Positions 13,362 through 24,480 of a stretch of 64,000 nt of DNA are shown piece by piece. The translations under genes were made by a program, and so were the position numbers. The stretch's first letter is position 1; each line of letters begins with the position of its first letter. The stretch spans positions 79,496,001 through 79,560,000 of the forward strand of contig NC_077240.1 of the NCBI RefSeq assembly GCF_947179165.1, given 5' to 3'. Source of the DNA: Solanum dulcamara. Taxonomy: Eukaryota > Streptophyta > Magnoliopsida > Solanales > Solanaceae. The notes beneath the pieces were generated by a model that saw nothing but the letters and a program-made list of their open reading frames with translations, made no database searches and was not told where the DNA came from.

Positions 13362-13607
13362 TGTCCACTTAAAATGGTGGATAGTCCATTTACTTTTTAA
13401 GTGGGTAAATTGCCCACTAATATTTTCCTCCACTTGTAAATATGGCTATAAATATAGTCTTAAACTTCAATGTAAAAACACAAAACATATAAAAGAAGAG
13501 AATTACTATTACTCTCTCTATATTACTACTCTCTCTATTAATACTTTCTATATTATTCTCTTGTTCTTCTTCCTTTATAAAATTGTCAAGTTAGTTAATT
13601 TATAACA
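13362..13607 (+). repeat. 5' LTR of Copia element 1
   Basis: Starts TGTCCACTT and ends TTTATAACA immediately before the primer-binding site. It contains a TATA box in 'ggctataaatatag' near 13443, as in the LTRs of the sister element ('ggctataaatag'). The end is secure; the left edge is inferred from the TG rule, since no 3' LTR survives for comparison. Confidence 0.6.
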
Positions 13608-13621
13608 CGTTATCAGCACGA
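13608..13621 (+). other. Primer-binding site of Copia element 1
   Basis: CGTTATCAGCACGA directly follows the LTR. The sister element has nearly the same word (CGTTATCAACACGA at 27795). The placement is that of a tRNA primer site; I did not identify the tRNA. Confidence 0.55.
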
Positions 13622-13712
13622 ATCTCTAATTTTTCAGAAAATTGACTTCTATATCAGGTATAAGAAATTTAATTTTTAAGTTATCTTTGTTACTTTCAAA
13701 TTAATTTTCATC

Positions 13713-14765
13713 ATGTCAAACTTGTCAAAATTGGAATTTGTGGCACCTGATATTTCTGGTAAAAATTATTTGTCATGGGTACTTGATGCTGAAATTCACC
13801 TTACCGCTAAGGGTCTTGGTGATGCTATAATTGAAGGAAATACAACATCAAGTCAGGATAAAGCAAAGACTATGATTTTCCTTCGTCATCATCTAGATGA
13901 AAGCCTAAAAATGGAATACTTGACAGTGAAAGATCCACTTGAATTGTGGAAAGACTTAAAAGGGAGGTATGACCACCTCAGGGCAACGATATTGCCAAGG
14001 GCTTGTTATGAGTGGATGCACTTACGGTTTCAAGATTTTAAAACCGTAATTGAGTATAATTCTGTTGTATTTAGAATAACTTCCCAATTAAAATTATGTG
14101 GGGGAAATATAAATAATGAGGACATGTTAGAAAAGACACTAACTACTTTTTATGCCTCTAATGTAATATTACAGCAGCAATACCGTGAAAAGGGTTTTAA
14201 AAAATACTTTGAATTGATATCATGCCTTCTGGTGGCTGAACAACATAATGCCCTTTTAATGAAAAATCATGAAGCCCGTCCCACTGGAACTGCTCCGTTA
14301 CCGGAGGCAAATATGGTAAAAGCACATGGCCAGTCTGAAAGAAGACATAATAAATATCAAGGTCACAATAATGTGCGTGGGCGTGGCAATGGCAGAGGAC
14401 GATATAATAATCGTCGTGGTGGTGGTCAACATAAAAGGGAGAACAATATCAGTTCTCAAAATGGCCCTTCAAAAAGTAACTGTCATCGTTGTGGCATGAA
14501 AGGCCACTGGAAAAATGAATGTCGGACGCCTGAGCATTTTGTAAGACTTTATCAAAATTCTTTTAAAAGAAAGGCAAATAGAGGTGGTGCCTCTTCTTCT
14601 AATGCTCGGATAGAGTCACACTTGGCGTTCGAAAATAATGTTGAGGCAAGGCCTTTGAATAATGATAATATTGAAACAAATCTGGCCTTAAGGGATGATG
14701 ATTTTAATGACCTCAATGATATTACTCATTTGGAGGTTGAAGATTTTTTTAAGGATCTTAATTGA
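13713..14765 (+). CDS. Copia Gag polyprotein (intact ORF)
   Basis: A 350-residue ORF. The N-terminal two thirds is the Copia gag domain (LSKLEFVAPDISGKNYLSW at the start, then LELWKDLKGRYDHL near residue 80). Then comes a basic Arg/Gly-rich linker (residues about 225-250) and a CCHC zinc knuckle, CHRCGMKGHWKNEC (about residues 264-277), which packages RNA. The C-terminus is acidic and ends HLEVEDFFKDLN. It forms the virus-like particle of the element. Unlike the pol part it carries no stop or frameshift, so it was silenced recently or kept by chance. It lacks a complete partner pol. Confidence 0.85.
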   Translation: MSNLSKLEFVAPDISGKNYLSWVLDAEIHLTAKGLGDAIIEGNTTSSQDKAKTMIFLRHHLDESLKMEYLTVKDPLELWKDLKGRYDHLRATILPRACYEWMHLRFQDFKTVIEYNSVVFRITSQLKLCGGNINNEDMLEKTLTTFYASNVILQQQYREKGFKKYFELISCLLVAEQHNALLMKNHEARPTGTAPLPEANMVKAHGQSERRHNKYQGHNNVRGRGNGRGRYNNRRGGGQHKRENNISSQNGPSKSNCHRCGMKGHWKNECRTPEHFVRLYQNSFKRKANRGGASSSNARIESHLAFENNVEARPLNNDNIETNLALRDDDFNDLNDITHLEVEDFFKDLN

Positions 14766-14767
14766 TG

Positions 14768-15377
14768 TTTAATTTAATGTTTTTCAATATGTTATCATGT
14801 ACTTCGAATTATTGTGTTTTTACGTTTATATATTTGAAAAAAATAATAATAATCAAGGTCACATTTTTATGATAATTGTATATTGTTTATTACATTGTGC
14901 TATTTTACAATGTTGTAATTAATTACTATTAGTGTGCTATTATTTAATCTTAATATCATATTGTTACTAAAAATAATATTTGTCTTATTTAATGTCATTA
15001 TACTAACTGTTTATTCTTGTTAATGTTTTAGACATTAATAATATATAATGATTGTATTATTTTTGTCAATAAACAAATTATCTATACATGATGAATAATA
15101 TTATATTAATGTTTTATAATATTTTATATTTGTTTTTAATACTTGTGTATAATATTTATTTAAGGTTAATAAGTATATAATTCCATAAACTAAATTATTG
15201 TAACATTCATCATAATTGAATCATATAATTTTTTAAATTCTAAATTACCATAATTTAACTTTTAAAAAAAAGGGGGACTTATGTTTTTCTAGCAAAATTG
15301 TTACTTATTTTATTTCTTACAATGCATTTTTATTTTATGAAGATAAATAAATTTATCAGTCTTCAATTGGATTCAAG
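14768..15377 (+). other. AT-rich spacer between gag and pol
   Basis: About 610 bases with stops in all + frames separate the gag stop from the protease start in element 1. A shorter AT-rich spacer sits at the same place in element 2. It may be an intron-like or subgenomic-promoter-like region that uncouples Gag from Pol. Confidence 0.5.
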
Positions 15378-18300
15378 ATGAATAATGGAGATATGTGCAT
15401 TTTGGATAGTGCCACAACTCATACGATATTAAAAGAAAAGAAATATTTTTGTCATTTAATTATGAAAAAGGCCTATGTCAATACAATATCTGGTAGTACA
15501 AAATTAATTGAAGGCTCTGGAAAAGCAGCCTTATTACTACCTGGAGGATCGATATTGGTAATTGATAATGCATTATATTGTAGTAAGTCTCAAAGAAACT
15601 TGTTAAGTTTCAAGGTTATTCGCCAAAATGACTATCATATTGAGACTGCAAATGAAGGAAAGGTTGAATACCTTTCTATTACTACAATAAATATGGAGAA
15701 AAAAATTGTGCACGAAAAATTACCTGCACTTTCTTCTGGGTTGTACCATACAAATATTGGTACTGTTGAATCACATGCCATTGTAAACAAAAGGTTTACT
15801 GATTCTAATGATTTTATCATTTGGCATGACCGGTTGGGCCATCCCGGTTATAATATGATGCGCAGAATTATTGAGAATTCACATGGACACACTTTGAAGA
15901 ATCAGAAAATTCTTCAATCTAAGGAATTCTCTTGTGTTGCTTCTTCCCAAGGAAAACGAATTATCAAACCATCAGCAACTAAGGTTGGGATTGAATCCCC
16001 TGCGTTTCTGGAACGTATACAGGGTGATATATGTGGGCCAATTCACCCTTCATGTGGACCATTTAAATATTATATGGTCTTGATAGATGCATCTACAAGA
16101 TGGTCACATGTGTGCTTATTATCAACTCGCAACATGGCTTTTGCGAGATTGTTAGCTCAAATTATAAGGTTAAGAGTACAATTTCCAGATTATGCAATAA
16201 AGACAATTCGTCTTGATAATGCTGGTGAATTCACATCTCAATCATTTAATGATTATTGTATGTCGATTGGAATAAAAGTTGAGCATCCGGTCGCTTATGT
16301 ACATACTCAAAATGGTCTAGCAGAATCATTGATTAAACGCCTTCTATGGATAGCTAGACCATTGCTAATAAGGACAAAACTTCCTATTCAGTATGGGGGC
16401 ATGCTATTTTGCATGCAGTAGCACTTGTGCGCGTAAGGCGAACAAATTATCATGAATTTTCCCCATTACAGTTGGCGTTTGGAAGGGAGCCAAATATATC
16501 CATCTTAAAATATTTGGGTGTGCGGTATATGTCCTAATTGCTCCACCGCACCGCACAAAGATGGGTCCCCAAAGAAGGTTGGGAATATATGTTGGGTATG
16601 AATCTCCTTCTATTATAAAATATCTGGAACCTATGACTGGAGATTTATTTACGGCAAGATTCGCTGATTGTCATTTTGATGAATCAGTATACCCAACATT
16701 AGGGGGAGAACATAAGCAGTTGAAAAATGAGATAGATTGGAATTCATTGTCACTACGTCATTTAGATCCTCGAACAAATCAATGTGAGCAAGAAGTTCAA
16801 AAGATGATTTATTTACAGAATATTGCAAATCAACTGCCGGATGCATTTACTAACCTTCCACGGGTTACTAAATCGCATATCCCAGCTGCTAATGCTCAAG
16901 TTCGAATTGATGTCCCGGTAGGACAACTTATTCAGGCAAATTAGTCTAAACCACGCTTAAAACGTGGAAGACCATTTGGTTCCAAAGATAAAAATCCTCG
17001 AAAAATGAAAGGAATAAATGATCAAGATGATCATAATTTGGAGGCGAGTGCTCAAGAAGAGCCCAGAGACACAACAAATGGTGATACCACCGAGGAGGTC
17101 CAAGTACCTGAAAATAATGAGAATGAAGAAATCTCAATAAGTTATGTCTCGACAGGAAAATGGTGAAACCGAAATGATATTGTGATCGATAATATTTTTG
17201 CTTATAATGTTGCCATTGAAATAATGCAACAAGATAAGGATCTTGAACCAAAATCTGTCGATGAATGCAAACAGAGAAATGATTGGCCAAGATGGAAGGA
17301 TGCAATTCAAGCAGAGTTAACTTCACTTGAAAAACGTGAAGTTTTCGGATCAATAGTTCGAACACCTGAAGGTGTCAAGCGAGTAGGGCACAAATGGGTT
17401 TTTGTGCGTAAACGAAATGAAAAGGGTGAAGTCGTAAGATATAAAGCATGACTTATAGCCCAAGTTTTTCGCAAAGACCTGACATTGATTATATGGAAAC
17501 ATATTCCCCTGTGGTGGATGCAATTACTTTCAGGTATCTAATGAATTTGGCAGTTCATGAAAAGCTTGAAATGCACTTAATGGACGTGGTCACTGCCTAT
17601 TTATATGGCTCATTGGACCACGACATTTTTATGAAAATTTCCGAAGAGTTCAAAGTGACTGAAGCATACAAGGATTCTCGAGAAAATTGTTCAATAAAGC
17701 TTCAGAAATCCTTGTACGGGTTGAAACAATCAGGGCGAATGTGGTACAATCGTCTTAGCGAATATTTGCTAAAAGAAGGATATAAAAATGATCAATTTGC
17801 CCTTGTGTCTTTATGAGAAGGTCTGAATCTGAATTTGTCATAATAGCAGTATATGTTGATGATTTGAATATTATTGGAACTCCGAAAGAACTTTCAAAGG
17901 CAGTAAAATGCCTGAAAAAGGAGTTTGAAATTAAAGACCTTGGAAAGACAAAATTTTGTCTTGGTCTACAAATTGAACATTTTACAAATGGGATATTTGT
18001 CCATCAATCAACATATACTGAAAATATTTTAAAGAGATTTTATATGGATAAAGCACACCCATTGAGTACTCCAATGGTTGTGAGATCTCTTGATATTAAT
18101 ACAGATCCGTTTCGGCCTTATGAAAATGATGAAGAACTTATTGGTGCTGAAATACCATACCTTAGTGCAATTGGTGCATTAATGTATCTTGCCAACAATT
18201 CTAGACCAGATATAGCTTTCTCAGTAAATTTGTTAGCAAGATTTAGTTCTTCACCAACACGCAGACACTGAAATGGAATTAAGCATATATTCAGATACCT

Positions 18301-18643
18301 TCGAGGTACCATTGATATGGGATTGTTTTACTCAAATAATTCCACATCACAATTAATCGGTTATGCAGATGCGGGATATTTATCTGATCCCCATAAAGGT
18401 CGATCGCAAACAGACTATTTATTTACATGTGGTGGTACAGCTATATCACGACGTTCAACAAAGCAAACTATGGTTGCCACTTCCTCAAATCATGCAGAGA
18501 TAATAGCCATTCATGAAGCAAGTCGAGAATGTGTTTGGTTAAGATCAATAACTGAACACATTCAAGAAACATGTGGTCTTTCTTTGACAAAAGACGCTCC
18601 AACAATATTGTATGAAGACAATGCTGCATGTATAGCCCAACAA
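15378..18643 (+). pseudogene. Copia pol (protease, integrase, RT, RNase H), broken
   Basis: The protease begins at ILDSATTHTIL. The integrase zinc region includes WHDRLGHPG, and the catalytic core includes RLDNAGEF. RT shows QKSLYGLKQSGRMWYNRL and YVDD. RNase H shows GYADAGYLSDP and YEDNAACIAQ. Lesions seen: a frameshift near 16392, a stop at 16942, a TGA at 17164, a TGA where Arg is expected at 17449, a frameshift near 17800, a TGA where Trp is expected at 18269, and loss of the end at about 18643. No functional Pol can be made. Confidence 0.88.
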
Positions 18644-19784
18644 TATTGGATCTTTGACTAATCTCTTTCTTCCCAACCTAACCTACAACATTCATTTCAT
18701 CAAAAGGACGAGGGAAAAAAATACTACAAAATATATGAGGTTTGAACCCCTCACTTATATTAAGGAAGACATGGAGTTCGTCAAGTGAGTTGACCCTCAG
18801 CCCTGTAAAAATTGTTTCAAGAAATAAGGCATAGATTTTCCTTATACTTTGCAAAAAGGTTTAACTTTATCTCCATTAGAATTTTGGCTCATTTTTTCCT
18901 CATCGATATACTTTGGTTTAAAATTATTTTTTTAGTCAGTTAAGATTGAATGTAATTAGATGATGATTTAGTCTTCCTACTTAAAACGTATATAATTGAA
19001 TTGACAATTCGCTAAATCTAGACTCAAAAAACTTTAGTTTGATAAGTAACTCTTTAATCTTTTTCTAACGTACAAAGTAATACATATTCAAGAGAAAAGT
19101 TAGGAAGCAAATTGTTGTAAAATAAAAGTATGTGGGTCGAAGTGTAATTATTGAAGGGTTTACAACTTACAAGTTCCAAATATTCTAAAAGTAAATCTCC
19201 AAATACTTTATTAATTTCATTTTCCTTCACCCCTACATTACAAATAATTCTATCATTTAACTTGTCTAGTTTAATAAATCAAGAAAATTTTACTATTTTT
19301 TTCTCATACTATTTTTAATATTAAACAACTACATGATAGTAGCAATAAAAACTTCATTAATAAAATTAATTTAATAAAATATATCCTAATTAAAATTTTA
19401 TTAAAAAATATGTCATGTCAATAAGGCTCAAATATATGAAAATGATAAAATATGTCATACAATTTTATTACTTTTTTTCATATTATCCTTGAGAGTCGTT
19501 TCGTATCGGAAATAAGAGATAATTAATTATAAGATTAATTTTAAATTAAATTTATTTCATATTTGATTGAAATAAAATCACAAAATAATAATGTTATTTT
19601 TATCACATATTAAAAATGAAATAGTCAATTTTATAAAAGAACTTTTGATTAATTTTTTTTCAAAGACGTATCAAAACAACTAAAGCCAAGTAATGTAAAA
19701 CTAAAAGACGATCTCACATTTTTTTTTGGGAGTGCAAAGATATTTTTTTGAAAGACCAAGATTTATGAATGACGTGTTAAACAA
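18644..19784. other. Intergenic DNA upstream of FAD2
   Basis: AT-rich sequence without a supported gene. It begins abruptly where the Copia element is truncated and becomes the distal promoter of FAD2. Confidence 0.5.
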
Positions 19785-19857
19785 CCAATGGGATAATGAC
19801 ACGTGGATACATGAGAGCTTATTCCGTTTAGAAAGCATGCATGTGATGTATATATAT
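19785..19857 (+). promoter_or_regulatory. FAD2 core promoter: CCAAT, G-box, RY element and TATA
   Basis: Four classical plant elements lie in order: CCAAT (19785-19789), the palindromic G-box CACGTG in the ABRE-like context ACACGTGG (19800-19805), the RY repeat CATGCATG (19836-19843) and TATATATA (19849-19857). G-box/ABRE plus RY is the pairing bound by bZIP and B3 (ABI3/FUS3) factors in seed genes, which would suit a seed-oil desaturase. Binding is inferred. Confidence 0.55.
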
Positions 19858-19879
19858 ACACCAAACACTTTTAGTTTTT

Positions 19880-20013
19880 ATTTGTGAAAAATCCTATTTT
19901 CCCTCAGAAACAAAAATAAATAAAATTAATAATATTCTCTCTTTTTCATTGAGATAGAGAGAGAGAGGGTGTGGGGGGTGAAGGAGAAAGAGGGTGCTTT
20001 TGCTTTTCTCGAG
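19880..20013 (+). other. FAD2 non-coding first exon (5' UTR)
   Basis: A CT/AG-rich leader, including a 'gagatagagagagagaggg' stretch, lies about 30 bases after the TATA box. It ends at the donor CTCGAG|GTATTTG (20013/20014). Microsomal FAD2 genes characteristically have one long intron between a leader exon and the ATG. The transcription start is approximate. Confidence 0.6.
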
Positions 20014-20891
20014 GTATTTGTTTTCTGAATTTTAAGAATCTTTTTTTTTGATTTGATTAAGCTTGAAGATGTTTGATTCTTTGTGGGTCTTTTGATTTAT
20101 TGATTTTGGTGGAAAAATAAGAGTTATTTGAGCTTGATTTGATGTGGGTTTTTTCTGGGATGATTTTTAATTGATTTTTGTCTATTTATGGTGGAAAAAT
20201 CAGTTTTTTTTAATCCAAGAATCTCGATTTGTTCATCTGCATTTTGATTTGATAATGTTTGAAGGTGCTTGATTTGATGTGGGTTTTTTCTGGGGTGATT
20301 TTTTTTGATTGATTTTGGTGGATTTTTTTTTAAGCTCGATTCATTGTGGGTGTCTTTTTTTTCTCCTGGGTTGAGTTTTTTTTGATTGATTTTATTGTGT
20401 TTATGGTGGAAAAATTAGATTTTTAGCTTTATGAATCTCTTCCATTATGAAATTTTGATTTTATAAAGCTCGATTTGAAGTCGGTTTTTTTTGGGATTGA
20501 TTTTTGTGTTTATGGTGAAAAAAAATGAGATTTTCAGCTTTTAGAATTTCTTCCATTATGAAAATTTGATTTTATAAAGCTTGATTTGAAGTGGTTTTTT
20601 TTTTGGATTGATTTTTGTGTTTTTATGGTGAAAAAAATTAGATTTTTAGCTCTTAAGGATAACTATTTATTTACCTGCATTTTGATTTCATAAAAGCTGA
20701 TTTCTCAGAATTTGTTTCCTCTGAGAATCACTATTTTATTCATTCAACTGTATTTTTTTAATTGATTTTGGTGGAAAAATCAGCTGCATTATTGTTTTTA
20801 TCATCCAGATCTATAATGGGTTTCTCATAGTTTTTGCAAATTGTGATTTTATTGTCCTTTTGTGTGATTCTTTGCATGCATGAGGCACTTG

Positions 20892-20892
<1 letters not shown>

Positions 20893-20924
<32 letters not shown>
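20893..20924. repeat. (TA)n microsatellite in FAD2 leader intron
   Basis: About 16 TA units in an uninterrupted run; likely to vary in length between accessions. Confidence 0.9.
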
Positions 20925-20928
<4 letters not shown>

Positions 20929-21778
20929 TTTTTTTTGGGTGTTTTGTATTTTTGTCTGATTGAGAAAGTACAATTTTTCCTCTAATTTTGGTGGATTTTT
21001 TTTCTTAATGTAGTATTTTATGTGAGAATTTGAAATGTTTTAGGGGTAGAAAGATGAAAGTTTCAGTCTTTTGTGATGGCTGCTATAGTCCAAATCTACA
21101 TTATTATATCAATCATAGTCATATTGAAATAAAAGTTAAAAAAAAATGTAAAGGATTTGACTTTCTTAGATAAAGAAATGCTTTCATTTTCTTTAATCGT
21201 TTTACCTGTATTTGATTTGATTTATGTTGGTTGTTGTGATTTTGACACATTTTATTTACATCTAAAAATTAAAATAAATGATTCATTTAACTTGTTGCAC
21301 AAAATATCTATCATTGATAAGTTCCGAGAAAGGGTTACGCCGAAAGGGATGTGTATGATGTAAACAACTTATGCCTATAAGTATTAATAGCTATTTTCAC
21401 GGCTCGAATCGATCTTTGCTCCAAAGGTTCATTATTGTAATATCTGATTGAATGATTCAATGTATCCCTTTTTATGAAATTATTTGTTATATGTACAATA
21501 AGTTATGCCATAGGTTCTCTGTATCTTATTACCTTGTAGGATGGGGACATATGAATATTTTAAGCACATAGGAATTATCAGTATGTTGCTCCTTTGAATG
21601 GTCAAGATGTACTATAGTGGTTCTGTATGGACCCTTCAATGGTCAGATTAACTTGTGCGTATCTCGACTATTATGCTAACCTTTTTGCCAATGTAGATCG
21701 GGTAATAAATCATGTAGCACCCGCTCAGAACGGGTAATTCCTTTCACCAAAGCTTAGGCATTTGGGAAGATATCACAT

Positions 21779-22003
21779 ACTTTTTCCATTTTAATTTATG
21801 TGATGTTCTTTTCTTGTTAATCACATTTTCTATATTTAGTACTTCTTACGTTACAAATTTATGTGACACTCTTTTCTTGTTAGTTCGTCCAAAACAAGAA
21901 TGACACATTTTCTATAGTTAGTACTTCTTCCGTTTCAATTTATGTGACACTCTTTTTTTTATAATTAGTTTTCCAAAAAAAATGAGACATTTTATATTTA
22001 GTA
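21779..22003. repeat. Three tandem Stowaway-like head fragments
   Basis: A 60-85-base unit beginning 'tacttcttccgtttcaattt' and running to 'acattttctatatttag' occurs three times in a row from about 21779, 21839 and 21920. The word resembles the terminal repeat of Stowaway MITEs. A possible right end with 'caacggaaagagta' follows near 22130. Confidence 0.6.
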
Positions 22004-22576
22004 ATATTTCAACTTTAAAATGACCATTTTACCCTTTATGAGAGTCGTATAAATTTTTGTGATTTATTTTAAACCATAAGTTTCAAAAATGCTTCTTTTT
22101 AAAATTTTGTGTTCAGTCAAACACGATCAACGGAAAGAGTAATAGTTTAACTTTAAAATATCTATTTTATCATTGACGGGACGATTTATTGTACTCACAC
22201 GAATACTTGTGGCCTATTTTAGATCACAAAGTATTGATAGTTTTCCTTTTTTTTCTTAAATTCCGTGCTCGGATTGAGACGGTGGGATTAACTATTTTCT
22301 CTTTCTCTGATCTAGGATTTGTGATGTGTAATTTATGTTCTTTCTGAGAAAGAAAGAAATAGTTTTGGGCTATGTTATTTTTTGTACTTTTTTGAAATCT
22401 TGTTTGAATAATTCTTTTTTCTACTTACCACCACAATACTATTTATTCTCTCTCTTCTATTTTGTAAATGCTCAAGTGGACCCCTATAAGATTTTATGAC
22501 TGTTGTAGTAATGAAAATTAAATTTATTTTTGCTATCTAATTTAATCGGTTGTTTGGTGGATGTTATTAATAACAT

Positions 22577-22823
22577 GTTTGGATTGATTTATTTTTAAGC
22601 AGCTTATAAGTTGAAAACTGCTTATAAGTTAAAAAAAAAATAGGTGCAGGCCAACTTTTTTTTTTGGACTTATAAGCTGTTTTCAACTTATAAATTGCTT
22701 AAAATAAGTTCATACAAATAAACCCGACTATTTATTGGGGCTTATTTTAAGCACAAAATGACTTTAAGTTGATCAGTCAAACACTCAAAAAAAGCTGAAA
22801 ACAGCTTATAAGCCAATCCAAAC
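22577..22823. mobile_element. MITE with GTTTGGATTG inverted ends
   Basis: GTTTGGATTG at the left is mirrored by CAATCCAAAC at the right. The sub-terminal parts repeat 'cagcttataag' and 'cttataagctg' several times. No coding capacity. It lies within the FAD2 leader intron. Confidence 0.7.
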
Positions 22824-23496
22824 GGCTTCTAAAACTAGTTTACCTTATATAATTAATTAATAAATGAGGGTCTAATGGTCATAGCATATAGCTAATTAAA
22901 GTAACATTCATTGTTGTTGAGTTGAATTAGGCTAATTATTTCTTCTTTGATTAGTTGCATAAATGTTGTACTTTGTTGAATTTGAAGGACCTGGAAACAG
23001 TGCAATAACTTGTCAGAAATGAAAGTTACATACATACGTTATTTCACGGGGAAAAAAATACTAGATGATTTATTTTCGTTTGTCCTATCCTATTAAATAT
23101 TTAAAATGTCAGCTCTAATAATAAATATTGTAACTTAATCAAGATGTTAATAGTGTCAAATATGTTATTTGACTAATTGTTTACCTACCGATAGTTAGAA
23201 AACATTATTTTTTGGGCATAATCGATCAGTGAGAAGATTTTATTTTGTAGGGGCCTAAAAATTTGGTGAGATGTCTATTAGGTTTTTTATTTATGCATTT
23301 GAGAAGTGTTTTCGTGAAGGAACTCTTATTATGTAATCGACTTCTTGTCCAATTATTTAGATGTTGAAACTGGCGTAATATACTTTAGGCATTAGGTACA
23401 ATATACTTCCTGTTGAAGTGATGAAAACTAAATGATTGATGCCAACTTTCTTTTTGCACATACATAAATTAGGTGCGCGTGCGTGTGTGTTTGTGT

Positions 23497-23634
23497 GTAG
23501 TAAGTAATCTAGTTTACTATTACTGATCTTAGTTCATGCATCTTGTTTCTTCATTTGGTTTAGATGTGTAGTAAGTAATCTAGTTTACTATTACTGATCT
23601 TAGTTCATGCATCTAGTTTCTTCATTTGGTTTAG
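23497..23634. repeat. Near-perfect 71-base tandem duplication
   Basis: The block starting 'gtagtaagtaatctagttta' is repeated head to tail with a period of 71 bases (23497 and 23568), with one mismatch visible by eye. It sits in the FAD2 leader intron just after a GT-rich stretch. Confidence 0.85.
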
Positions 23635-24480
23635 ACACTCAGCATATGGTTTGAAATTTTACTGTATTTAATTACTGATGATCTTGGAAACTTCACTTCT
23701 TCTAAGCTATTTTAACTAAATTTTCATGCAATTATAATGATATTATTGTCCATTCATGGAAATTTGAGGTGTTATGACTAATGCTTTCGGATAATACTAA
23801 CGAGAGGTTAGTAAAAAATAAGAATAGTAGGTGAGGTCTTAAGCCTTGGTGACTTTTTCCCATAGTTTTGATGGACACGAGTTATGTGTTGCTAGTGGGA
23901 GGTGACAAGTATTTTGTGGAATTAGTCGAGGTGTGCAAAAGCTTGCCCTGACACCACGGTTATAGAATAAGAATTATAGGTTGTACCTACAAAAAGAATA
24001 GCAGGGAGCTGTTGGGGAGAAATGGTGAAAATAATTAATGCTGAAGGAATATATTGCAAGCTTTGGCAAGATTTTGGACTTGAATGATCATGACGGTGAC
24101 TTGATATGTCCATTTATTAGTATTATTAGCTGTAATGGGCTGAAAGTGTTTGCATACTGTGTGGTCTAATCTGCATGATGTGGCCTATCATGTTTCTGGC
24201 CTCAATTTTCTGTTTTTGAATTTTATGTGGACCGCATTGCTATTGACCTCAGGTTTCTGTCAGTAGATTGAATTGTTGATTTGGTATTACTTCCCTGCCA
24301 ATGATTGTGATCTCTAAATCAAGACCTTACATGAAAGGTAGATTAGGGGGACCACACCTCATTTGTTCAGGCTAGATTAGCAAATAGTAACTTAATTCTT
24401 TGATGCATTCATTTGTTTAGGAATCGAGCCTAATGTACAGTTTACAGGTTTGGGATTGAAGAGGAGGCAGCTTAGCGAAA

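Larger units (their letters stand above)
13362..18643 (+). mobile_element. Ty1/Copia LTR retrotransposon 1, 3'-truncated
   Basis: Order: 5' LTR, primer-binding site, intact gag ORF, AT-rich spacer, then broken protease-integrase-RT-RNase H. Integrase precedes reverse transcriptase, which defines Copia. The element stops inside RNase H, just after the YEDNAACIAQ motif, where unrelated DNA begins at about 18644. The rest of RNase H, the polypurine tract and the 3' LTR are missing. It is the same lineage as the element at 27.6-33.9 kb. Confidence 0.88.
20014..24447 (+). other. FAD2 leader intron (about 4.4 kb)
   Basis: Runs from the GTATTTG donor to the acceptor TTTACAG|GTTTGGG, 33 bases before the ATG. 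Its first 700 bases are T-rich and consist of diverged copies of a module around 'gatttgatgtgggttttttctggg' and 'tttatggtggaaaaat', with TTTGATTTG words (20047, 20243) that match the TTNGATYTG motif linked to intron-mediated enhancement. Later parts hold a TA microsatellite, Stowaway-like heads, a MITE and a 71-base duplication. It is long for the family. Confidence 0.65.
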
